Shown piece after piece: positions 57,258-64,000 of a DNA stretch of 64,000 nucleotides. The DNA lies in contig JBOGIQ010000003.1 in NCBI GenBank assembly GCA_050742535.1, positions 1-64,000 of the forward strand, given 5' to 3'. The notes under the pieces are model-generated. The model saw only the letters and a program-made list of their open reading frames with translations. It did no database searches and was not told the DNA's origin. Source of the DNA: Gp6-AA40 sp050742535. Its GTDB lineage: Bacteria; Acidobacteriota; Vicinamibacteria; Vicinamibacterales; UBA2999. The translations under genes were made by a program, and so were the position numbers. How positions within the stretch are numbered: position 1 is the first letter of the stretch; every line of letters begins with the position of its first letter.

Positions 57258-58181
57258 GTGGCCTCGCCTCGGGCGCTTTTCATTGTGGCAATGACCCTGG
57301 TTGCGGCCCACGCATCCGCGCAGGACGTGGCCATCACGCCACAGCTGCGCGCCGGCGACGAGTTCCGTCTGGAAGTCACGCGTATTCGGGAAAACTCTGC
57401 CCGGCCGCAGCAGAACAACAAGGGCCGTACCGTCGTCGATGTTCGCGTGGTATCCGCCACGCCGGAGGGTGTCGTCCTCGATTGGAAGCCCGGCGCGACG
57501 GCGCTCGACAATCCGCAGGCAGCTCAGGATCCAACGGTCGCCGCGGCCTCCGAGATCGTGCGCGACATGGTGTTCCGCCTGACCTTGAACGCGGACGGAG
57601 AGATAACCGGCCTGGCGAATCAGGCGGAGATCGCACCGAAGCTGCAGGCGATGTTGGACAGGGTCGTTCAGGACTTGTCCGCCCGCCTCCCGGCGGAGCA
57701 ACGCAAGGGGCTTCAAACTCTCATTGGCCAGGTGCTGTCGCCGCCGGCGCTCATCTCATCAGCCATTCGAGAGGCGGAGATCTATTTCGGGCTCAATGGC
57801 GTGTCGCTCGCGGCAGGCGAAGCGGTGGAAGTCGATCTCGAACAACCCAACCCGCTGGGTGGCGGTGTCATCCCCGCGAAGTTTCGAGTGGACATGGAAT
57901 CAGCCACAAAGGATTCCGCGTCCATCAAGACAACCACGACGTATGACCCCGCCGCGCTGATCCGCATGACGCAATCGCTGGCCGAACAGGCAGGAAAACC
58001 GATTCCTCCTGAAGAACTGGCCGCGATTCCGCCGCTGAAGATGAACGACGACGCTACGTACCTGTTCGATAGGACGGTGGGCTTGATGCGCGAGGTCTCG
58101 GCGAACCGTCTCGTGTCCGCCGGTGACATGCGCCGTTACGACGGCTGGCGGATACGGCTGCTGAGCGGCCCGAAACGTTGA
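57258..58181 (+). CDS. Secreted protein of unknown function, DUF6263-like
   Basis: 307 residues from GTG 57258, the only start that gives a full signal peptide (PRALFIVAMTLVAAHASA). The mature part is QDVAITPQLRAGDEFRLEVTRIREN, then TVVDVRVVSATPEGVVLDWKPG, IVRDMVFRLTLNADGEITGLANQ, IREAEIYFGLNGVSLAAGEAVEVDLEQPNPLGGG and MRRYDGWRIRLL. This order (long strand-rich repeats with a hydrophobic LLQ-type core) resembles DUF6263-type periplasmic proteins but I am not sure. No catalytic motif. Confidence 0.65.
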   Translation: MASPRALFIVAMTLVAAHASAQDVAITPQLRAGDEFRLEVTRIRENSARPQQNNKGRTVVDVRVVSATPEGVVLDWKPGATALDNPQAAQDPTVAAASEIVRDMVFRLTLNADGEITGLANQAEIAPKLQAMLDRVVQDLSARLPAEQRKGLQTLIGQVLSPPALISSAIREAEIYFGLNGVSLAAGEAVEVDLEQPNPLGGGVIPAKFRVDMESATKDSASIKTTTTYDPAALIRMTQSLAEQAGKPIPPEELAAIPPLKMNDDATYLFDRTVGLMREVSANRLVSAGDMRRYDGWRIRLLSGPKR

Positions 58182-58197
58182 TCGTCAGTCGCCGCCA

Positions 58198-58614
58198 TTA
58201 CTCGCCGACGAGCTGGATGACGATCTGTCTCCGACGCGGCTGAGTGTCGAGCTCCACGAGCACGATGTGCTGCCACGTGCCGAGCATCAGCTTCGTGCCG
58301 ACGAAGGGAACGGCGACGGACGGACCGACCAGCGCGGCACGAACGTGGCTGGATCCGTTATCGTCCCCCCATCGTAAGTGATGCTGATAGTCACCTTCGC
58401 GCGGCGCAAGCCGCTGCAGCGCGCGGTCGAGATCCTGTACCACGCCTGATTCGAACTCGAGTGTCGTAACTCCCGCCGTCGAGCCGACGACAAAGATGGT
58501 GGCGACGCCTCCGGTCAGATTGGAGCCGGCGATCGCCTTCGCCACGATCGCCGTGAGATCCTGTGCGTCGCCCTGGCCTGCTGTCGAGACTTCATGAGTA
58601 TGTGTCGATACCAT
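58198..58614 (-). CDS. YjbQ/UPF0047 family protein
   Basis: 138 residues from ATG 58614; the longer frame upstream is unlikely because this methionine begins MVSTHTHEVST, the usual family start. Conserved blocks: GVATIFVVGSTAGVTTLEFESGVVQDL, HLRWGDDNGSSHVRAALVGPSVAVPFVGTKLMLGTWQHIVLVELD. The family has weak thiamine-phosphate synthase activity in E. coli and otherwise unknown function. Cytoplasmic. It diverges from the response regulator at 58677 with 62 bases between. Confidence 0.93.
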   Translation of the reverse strand: MVSTHTHEVSTAGQGDAQDLTAIVAKAIAGSNLTGGVATIFVVGSTAGVTTLEFESGVVQDLDRALQRLAPREGDYQHHLRWGDDNGSSHVRAALVGPSVAVPFVGTKLMLGTWQHIVLVELDTQPRRRQIVIQLVGE

Positions 58615-58676
58615 GCGAAATTCTGATCGAGCCGGGGGGTGGCTGGCTCGCGAGATCGAGTACGATTGCAGGCTCC

Positions 58677-59663
58677 GTGGCCATTTCCGGTCGCCGATTC
58701 TATCGAACGGCAAGGTCCGAACCAAAGCCCAGAGTCCTGCTCGTCGATGACCATCGGCAGCTTCTCGATGCCGTGGCTGCGATGCTGTCCGACGACTTCA
58801 GCGTGGTCGGGACGCTGACCGATGGCCGGCAGGCCGTCGCCGCGGTGCCAGCCCTGCAACCCGATGTCATCGTGCTCGACGTCGATATGCCGGGACTCGA
58901 TGGCTTTCAGACGTTAGAGGCGCTGCAGCAGGGTAGCGCACCGGCGGCACCGGTCGTGTTTCTGAGTGTGCACCAGTCCGACGACACCGTCCTGGCAGCC
59001 TTCCGTCGCGGAGGAAAGGGCTACGTGCAGAAGTCGCGCGCGGCGCGCGATCTGTCGACAGCCCTCGAACAGGCACTCCTCGGCCGGCTCTTCGTGCCGT
59101 CGCTCGAATCGCTGTCGGGCTTGGCGACCGGCGGCATGCACGCAATGCTTGTCCATGCGGGGTCGAAGCCGTTTCTCGACGGCCTTGCCAACTTCTTCCA
59201 CCACGCGCTCCGCCGTGGCGATGCGACCTGCGCCATCGTCACGCAGCCGGTTCGCGACGCCCTGAACGAGCGCCTCCGCGCGCGTGGCTGGGATACGTCG
59301 CGGCACCCGCGCTACCGGGTGTTCGACGCGTCAGAGGGGCTGCACCGAATGATGCGGAACGGGCGTCCCGACGCGGGTGTTGTGGCGGAGTTTGTTGGGG
59401 AGCTGGACGACTATCGCGCCACCTGTGCCGAAGGCGAGACCCCGCGTCTGACCCTCTTCGGCACCCTGGTCGTGGCGCTGGGTGAGCAAGGGAACACCGA
59501 GGCGATGCTCGCCGTCGAACGCACGTGGAGCACGCTGACCGGCGGGTTGCCGTTCTTGACGATCTGTGGGTACGAAACCTCGTGCTTTCATGACGACGTG
59601 CCCGGCCTGTGGCCGGCTGTCTGCGCCGAGCACGTAGTGCTGGGTCATGCGAGCGACGTCTGA
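58677..59663 (+). CDS. Response regulator with receiver and MEDS domains
   Basis: 328 residues from GTG 58677. A receiver domain spans about residues 17-135: VLLVDDHRQLLDAVAAML, phosphate-accepting D68 in VIVLDVDMPGLDG, then VVFLSVHQSDD and GYVQKSRAARDL. The rest is a MEDS (methanogen/methylotroph DcmR sensory) domain: HAMLVHAGSKPFLDGLANFFHHALRRGDATCAIVTQP, YRVFDASEGLHRMM, FVGELDDY and FLTICGYETSCF. Since this is not a DNA-binding output, its effect is likely by protein contact or ligand sensing. The kinase gene at 59667 begins three bases after its stop, making a two-component pair. Confidence 0.9.
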   Translation: MAISGRRFYRTARSEPKPRVLLVDDHRQLLDAVAAMLSDDFSVVGTLTDGRQAVAAVPALQPDVIVLDVDMPGLDGFQTLEALQQGSAPAAPVVFLSVHQSDDTVLAAFRRGGKGYVQKSRAARDLSTALEQALLGRLFVPSLESLSGLATGGMHAMLVHAGSKPFLDGLANFFHHALRRGDATCAIVTQPVRDALNERLRARGWDTSRHPRYRVFDASEGLHRMMRNGRPDAGVVAEFVGELDDYRATCAEGETPRLTLFGTLVVALGEQGNTEAMLAVERTWSTLTGGLPFLTICGYETSCFHDDVPGLWPAVCAEHVVLGHASDV

Positions 59664-59666
59664 CGG

Positions 59667-60911
59667 ATGACCGTGGAATCGATCTCGTTCGACCCTGACC
59701 GCGTGACCGCGTTGCTGCAGACGCTCGAGCGCCTGGCGTCGGGCCAGGTCGACCTGCGCCTGCCGGTGTCGCCGCGCCACGATGGGCTCGACGCGATTGC
59801 GCATGGCATCAATGCCTTGGTGGGCGAGCTGGAGCGGGCCCATGCCCGTTCCCGCCAGGCGCAGGACGCGCAGGCCGCTGAGCTGCGCATTGCTGTTGTC
59901 AATGCCCAGGCGCGGAGCGATGCCTTGCTCAGGGCCATTCCTGACCTCATGTTCGTTTTGGGGCGCGATGGCACATATCTCGACTATCACGCTCGCGACG
60001 AGCGTCTCCTGTTCGTGCCGCCCGCGGCGTTCCTCGGCAGAACTATCACGGAGATCTTTCCGCCGCCGTGTGCCGCGACGATGATGGACGCGCTCGAGCG
60101 CGCCTGTGCGAGCGATGCCATCGTTGTCGTCGAGTACGAACTGCCGATGGACGAACCATGCTTCTATGAGGCGCGGATCGTGCGTGTGGACGACAATCGC
60201 CTGCTGAGCATCGTCCGGGACGTCACCGAATCGAAGCGTGCATCGGAGATCAACCGCGATCTCGCGCGGCGCCTGCTCTCGCGCCAGGAGGACGAGTGGC
60301 AGCGGATCGCCCGCGAGCTGCACGACGACATCAGTCAACGCCTGGCGCTGCTGAACGTGGAGCTCGACGCGGGCTCGGTCGAGCCCGACGCGGACGCGCT
60401 GCGCATGCGGCTGCGTCGGCTCTCATCACACGTAAGCGAGATCGCCAGAGACGTACACGATCTCTCGTACGAGCTCCATCCGTCACGGCTGCGGTCGCTT
60501 GGCCTGGTCACCTCGCTCCGGGCGTTGTGCGAGGACACCTCGTCGTGGCGCAACCTGCACGTGGTGTTCAGCCATGGCGAGATGCCGGCGGTGGATCCCG
60601 CGGTGTCGCTGTGTCTCTTCCGGATCGTGCAGGAGGCGCTGCACAACGTCGTCCGTCACAGCCAGGCCCACTCGGCGCAGGTGACGGTCCAGTGCGATGA
60701 GCGCGAGATCACGCTGGAGATTGCCGACTCGGGGGTCGGCTTCGACCCGGCGCACGTCCACCATGCGGGGCTCGGCCTCATCAGCATGCGCGAGCGCGTG
60801 GCCATCGTGAACGGTCAACTGGCGATCGACGCCGCACCCGGCGGCGGAGGTACACGGGTGACGGTCAGGATCCCGCTCGCGTCCGGGGTGCCGGTCGGAG
60901 CATCGATATGA
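59667..60911 (+). CDS. Cytoplasmic PAS histidine kinase (HisKA_3 type)
   Basis: 414 residues with no membrane helix. Opening coiled segment (RVTALLQTLERLASGQVDLRLPV) resembles a HAMP/linker, then a PAS domain (LLRAIPDLMFVLGRDGTYLDYHARDERLL, FLGRTITEIFPPP). The HisKA_3 dimerisation helix has phospho-acceptor H219 in RIARELHDDISQRLALL. The ATPase lobe has FRIVQEALHNVVRHSQAH (N box), IADSGVGFDPAHVHHAGLGLISMRERV (G1/G2) and GGGGTRVTVRIPL. It phosphorylates D68 of the adjoining regulator by inference. A soluble sensor, so the signal is internal. Confidence 0.93.
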   Translation: MTVESISFDPDRVTALLQTLERLASGQVDLRLPVSPRHDGLDAIAHGINALVGELERAHARSRQAQDAQAAELRIAVVNAQARSDALLRAIPDLMFVLGRDGTYLDYHARDERLLFVPPAAFLGRTITEIFPPPCAATMMDALERACASDAIVVVEYELPMDEPCFYEARIVRVDDNRLLSIVRDVTESKRASEINRDLARRLLSRQEDEWQRIARELHDDISQRLALLNVELDAGSVEPDADALRMRLRRLSSHVSEIARDVHDLSYELHPSRLRSLGLVTSLRALCEDTSSWRNLHVVFSHGEMPAVDPAVSLCLFRIVQEALHNVVRHSQAHSAQVTVQCDEREITLEIADSGVGFDPAHVHHAGLGLISMRERVAIVNGQLAIDAAPGGGGTRVTVRIPLASGVPVGASI

Positions 60912-60915
60912 CGGG

Positions 60916-61977
60916 CTACATCACGACCTGCACCGTGGTGCTGCCGCTGACTCCTTCTGCCGTCGCGGTAATCGTCATCGGACCCAGGGCAGCAAAGTCA
61001 CCGGCTGAGAATTCCGCGGTGGCGACACCCTGAGCATTGCTGCGTTGCACCTTCGTAAAGATGCCTCGCTCGACGCCGTTGACATCGACGGCTTTGAAGG
61101 TCACCACCGTGCCCTCGGTCGGCACGCCGATATCACGTACTAGCGTCGCAGTCACAGTAATGGGCGCGGAAGTAAAATCCGCGTGCACTGTCGCGCTGTT
61201 CGACGTGACAAGCACTTGCGTTGGGACCGCGCGGACGTATCGAACAGATGTCGTGGCGGAAACAGCGGGGCCTGCGTCGACACTGGCGGTGACGAAAGCC
61301 GTCCCCACGCCGCTCGACGGACCGCGCAGATAGGCGACGGCGCGATCGCCGCCATCAGCACTGACGACGGTGGACGTCTTGCCTTCTTCCTCTTCGTCAC
61401 CGGGGTCGCCGACGAATCGACCCAGCGTTGTCGTGAACGTGACGGCACGGCGCGCGGCGGGCAAGGTGGCCGAGATTTCCGCGATGATTGGCGTCACTGT
61501 TGCGCCATCCGCTGGTACCGTCGAATTCGAAGCCGATACCGTGATGAGCGCGCCGGCCGCGGCGGCGGTGAACGACACGGATACTGCGCGCGAGAGGCCA
61601 GCAACGTCCTTGACGCGTGCCGTGACGCGCGCCGATTCAACCGTGCGGGAGCTCCGCAAATCCACCGTGGCATTGCCGGTTGAGTCGACGGCGCGCTCGA
61701 TCGTCGTCTGTTCCGGCGTTCCCGTCCCCGCGAAGGTTCCTGCCGTCGTCTCGAACACGATCGTCCGCTTCTCGGCGATCGCATCGGCCGTGATTGTTGC
61801 GGTCACCGCCACCGTCGAGAACCCGTTCGCCGGTACGGACGGCGCCGCAACCGACAGTGCCAGTGCATCCGTGACGCTGGGCGACGTTGGCAGGAACTCC
61901 TCTTTCTGAAACCAGTCGCCGCATCCGGCGAACGCGATCGCCAACGACAGCGCAGTGCACCGAGCCGTCCATTTCAC
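60916..61977 (-). CDS. Lipoprotein with Ig-like (invasin-type) repeats
   Basis: 353 residues. Start placed at the GTG at 61977 because GGAGG lies five bases upstream; the ATG at 61989 has no such site. Lipoprotein signal (MKWTARCTALSLAIAFAGC, C19). Repeats of about 100 residues resemble bacterial Ig-like group 1 domains: LSVAAPSVPANGFSTVAVTATI, ITVSASNSTVPADGATVTPIIAEIS and VLVTSNSATVHADFTSAPITVTATLV, each ending in VTVTA-like strands. A DEEEEG acidic insert lies near the middle. Probably on the outer membrane. It is the last gene of a minus-strand operon with 61989 and 62399. Confidence 0.85.
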   Translation of the reverse strand: MKWTARCTALSLAIAFAGCGDWFQKEEFLPTSPSVTDALALSVAAPSVPANGFSTVAVTATITADAIAEKRTIVFETTAGTFAGTGTPEQTTIERAVDSTGNATVDLRSSRTVESARVTARVKDVAGLSRAVSVSFTAAAAGALITVSASNSTVPADGATVTPIIAEISATLPAARRAVTFTTTLGRFVGDPGDEEEEGKTSTVVSADGGDRAVAYLRGPSSGVGTAFVTASVDAGPAVSATTSVRYVRAVPTQVLVTSNSATVHADFTSAPITVTATLVRDIGVPTEGTVVTFKAVDVNGVERGIFTKVQRSNAQGVATAEFSAGDFAALGPMTITATAEGVSGSTTVQVVM

Positions 61978-61988
61978 GGCGGCCTCCA

Positions 61989-62393
61989 TCAGACGAAATC
62001 GATGTCGATGCCGACGGGACATTCGATCGGTGGGACCGTCTGGCCGGCCAGCTGCTGCGGTGCGCCCTGCGCGTCGACTGCCTGGATAGAGACATCGATA
62101 AAGAGAATCGGCGAGAGACCGGCGCCAGGCAGTTGGCGCACCGTCAACGGCTGGTCGTACTCCCGTTGTCCTACCGTGACGGTCTCGATCGGTCCGACCA
62201 CCACTTTGGGTTTGCTGGCGTGCGATGGAGGGTTGAACTCGTACGACGATTCAGGCCGGATCGTGTACGTCGCCCGCAGGTTCGTCCCCGTGGCAATCGG
62301 ATCGTGCGCCGTGAAGACGATCCGAATAGGGCCGCCCGCTTGAGGCATGGATCGGAAACGTGCCGCCGGATCGACTGTGACTCTGATGGGCAT
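61989..62393 (-). CDS. Hypothetical protein in operon with outer-membrane-like protein
   Basis: 134 residues, not recognised. No signal peptide is visible (MPIRVTVDPAARFRSMPQAGG). Beta-rich: PIRIVFTAHDPIATGTNLRATYTI, KPKVVVGPIETVTVGQREYDQPLTV, ILFIDVSIQAVDAQGAPQ. Gap of 5 bases to the upstream gene and 11 to the downstream start, so cotranslation is likely. It may be a partner of the predicted barrel protein upstream, but nothing shows this directly. Confidence 0.65.
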   Translation of the reverse strand: MPIRVTVDPAARFRSMPQAGGPIRIVFTAHDPIATGTNLRATYTIRPESSYEFNPPSHASKPKVVVGPIETVTVGQREYDQPLTVRQLPGAGLSPILFIDVSIQAVDAQGAPQQLAGQTVPPIECPVGIDIDFV

Positions 62394-62398
62394 GGCAA

Positions 62399-64000
62399 CT
62401 ACTCGCTTGGAGGTGGCGACCCTTGCGATCGCGGTGTGCCGGTGAAGCTCGACGTAAACAACCCTCGCAAATTCCAGTCAGCAGAGAGGCCGAAATACCA
62501 GGTGAAATGGGTACGCGGCTTCGGGTCGAGGAGCGGGTTCGCATCCTTGACCCTGAACATCACAATGCCGCCGTTCGCGCGGATGAGATCGGTCAGCCGC
62601 CAACCGGCGCCGATGAGCAGCGGCCGGTTGCCGATGACCCCTTCGATCGTCTGGGGGGAGTTCTCGAACTGGTCGACAGTCTGGTCCTCCTCGAACGGAT
62701 TCAGCGGGATGCCGAACGTGAAGGCGAACCGCTTCCGAAAGCTCTGGTCGCTCCACGTCAGTTTGGCGCGCCTGTTGACGGGCCCGATGTAGATATTCGT
62801 TCCGAGGTAGAAGAACGTCGAATCGATCGGATCGGCACGTGCGAGACCGATATCGGCGCTCACGTATTGCCCGGCGCGCGTTTCCCAGTCGCTCGTCGTG
62901 TTGCCCTGGAAGGGAACGATCTCCGCTGCCACGCCGCTCGCCTGCTCGGCGAGAGCCGCGATCGCCTTATCGCGTTCTCCCAGGGCGCGCTGCAGTCTTT
63001 CGATCTCGAAGCGGACACTGGCGTAGGTCTGCCGCACTTCGTCCGCCAGTTTGGCCACCGCGTTCAACTGGTCCGCCGTGAGTTTCAGTTGCGCGGTCGT
63101 CGCCAGCGCCGGTGTCCTGCCGAGAGTCGCCGCCAGATCGCGCAGTTGGGCGAACTCGGCCATGCTGAGGTCGATGACGCTGAGGCGGTCCGAGAGAGCG
63201 GCGCCGGTGCGTACCTGAGGCAGCGCCGGCGCCGTCAGGGCCGACGTCGGCGTCAGCCCTTCCGCAGCGGCGCGGACGATGTCTGCGCGTTCGGTAATCG
63301 TCAACGCGGACGACACGCCAGTCAATTGGAGAGCGAGTGCGGGCTCCGTCGCCCGAGCCTGCACCTGCAGCATCATCGTCCGGAAATTCACATCGTCGAG
63401 CAGGCGCTGGGCTGCAGCGGCGGCCGTAATGGATGCCGCGCCAATGCTCCGAATTGCCGCGACCTGGCGCGCCTGCGCCAACAGCGCTTCGGTGAACTGC
63501 TGGCGGAATGCCAGCGGAAGGCTTTCCGTCGGTGTATTCAGATCGAAAAACGCATTCGTGACCGGAACGACCCGAATGGGAATGCCTTTGGCCGCACTCT
63601 TCATCTTCGCGATCCGCTCAATCATTTGCGCCGCTTGCTTGCGAAAAGCCGTGTACGCCGGAGCCTCGGCAAGCTTGGGCTCCACGCCGAACACCGTCTG
63701 CAGCGAGATGTCGATCCCTTCCATGACGGCGGCTCGCAATTCCTCCGGCTTGATGCGATAGGTCATCTCGAATTCGAAGCAGTAGTCTTCGTTCGGTTCG
63801 AGCGGATCGACGGAAAGTTCAAAGACCAGGCGCTGGCCGTTGTTGAACGGCTTGGTCTCTTCGATCTGTTGGATGCGAACTGCGTCATTGCGCGGCGTCG
63901 CCGCGGCGACGACTCCGCCGCTGCCCGGCTCCGCGGGTTTCGGCAGCACGAGATCACACGTTCGTGCGGCGCGCGTTTTCTTGCCGAAGCGGCCCTTTGC
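62399..64000 (-). CDS. Predicted outer-membrane-type protein (5' end outside window)
   Basis: Open to the window edge on the minus strand: the frame continues upstream of the GTG at 63949 with AKGRFGKKTRAARTCDLVLP, so the true start is probably outside. The first 350 visible residues are helical with coiled-coil parts (QLKLTADQLNAVAKLADEVRQTYASVRFEIERLQRALGERDKAIAALAEQ). The last 170 look like a beta-barrel: ETRAGQYVSADIGLARAD, STFFYLGTNIYIGPVNRRAKLTWSD, RKRFAFTFGIPLNP, NRPLLIGAGWRLTDLIRANGGIVMF and HFTWYFGLSADWNLRG with alternating residues and a final aromatic. Function unknown; it heads the 60916-64000 operon. Confidence 0.75.
   Translation of the reverse strand, partial: AKGRFGKKTRAARTCDLVLPKPAEPGSGGVVAAATPRNDAVRIQQIEETKPFNNGQRLVFELSVDPLEPNEDYCFEFEMTYRIKPEELRAAVMEGIDISLQTVFGVEPKLAEAPAYTAFRKQAAQMIERIAKMKSAAKGIPIRVVPVTNAFFDLNTPTESLPLAFRQQFTEALLAQARQVAAIRSIGAASITAAAAAQRLLDDVNFRTMMLQVQARATEPALALQLTGVSSALTITERADIVRAAAEGLTPTSALTAPALPQVRTGAALSDRLSVIDLSMAEFAQLRDLAATLGRTPALATTAQLKLTADQLNAVAKLADEVRQTYASVRFEIERLQRALGERDKAIAALAEQASGVAAEIVPFQGNTTSDWETRAGQYVSADIGLARADPIDSTFFYLGTNIYIGPVNRRAKLTWSDQSFRKRFAFTFGIPLNPFEEDQTVDQFENSPQTIEGVIGNRPLLIGAGWRLTDLIRANGGIVMFRVKDANPLLDPKPRTHFTWYFGLSADWNLRGLFTSSFTGTPRSQGSPPPSE

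Overview
The window is a high-GC contig from a soil-type bacterium. It looks most like Acidobacteriota, probably Vicinamibacteria. This is inferred from family content, not from a marker search: an RpoB with an extra Cys-x2-Cys near its N-terminal part, two TIGR03435-type proteins, an acidobacterial-type ADOP permease, many DUF6152 and 'DGDTLVVET' secreted paralogues, and dispersed palindromes that translate as VRLKADTT.

Layout. 1-8136: rpoB (5' end outside the window) and rpoC. The ribosomal genes that often follow (rpsL, rpsG, fusA) are absent. 8137-9719: a gene-poor, repeat-rich stretch with a DUF6429 gene, one large and two tiny copies of the rpoC 3' end, REP-like palindromes, terminator hairpins and tandem CACGAAGG-type repeats. 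9720-31451: a long run of secreted proteins (arylsulfotransferase-like, RCC1 propeller, lipocalin-like, cupins, SYLF, many paralogues of one unassigned family). It includes two tandem pairs, each of a small 8-cysteine secreted peptide plus a TIGR03435 protein. 31480-35452: a TIR-like protein, a frameshifted ADOP permease and a decayed LytS/LytTR remnant. 35689-41260: secreted proteins, an M11-like metalloprotease, a RodZ-like PEGA protein and a DinB protein. 41304-44150: a four-gene overlapping operon (methyltransferase, two GNAT-type proteins, 2OG-Fe(II) oxygenase). 44180-52800: more secreted paralogues, a YVTN/heme protein, a dienelactone/BAAT-type hydrolase, and a minus-strand lanthanide-type methanol/alcohol dehydrogenase operon (XoxF-like, XoxJ-like, cytochrome c) followed by a diheme cytochrome c. 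52938-58614: an amidohydrolase, a damaged PD40 protein, DUF6152 and YjbQ. 58677-60911: a response regulator with a MEDS domain plus a PAS histidine kinase. 60916-64000: an operon of a lipoprotein with Ig-like repeats, a small protein and an outer-membrane-like protein cut by the window edge.

How it fits together. Most genes encode exported proteins, many with Gly/Arg-rich linkers after the signal peptide. The clearest metabolic unit is periplasmic PQQ-dependent alcohol oxidation with its own cytochromes. The most unusual unit is the duplicated 8-Cys peptide / TIGR03435 module (28009-30345), whose cysteine spacing contains the Cx3C...CxC signature of cysteine-stabilised alpha-beta (defensin-like) folds. 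Signs of genome decay and duplication are frequent: rpoC tail copies, an amidohydrolase fragment inside a PD40 gene, an ADOP frameshift, a two-component fusion remnant and a tRNA-like relic. No CRISPR array, rRNA, prophage or transposase gene was seen.
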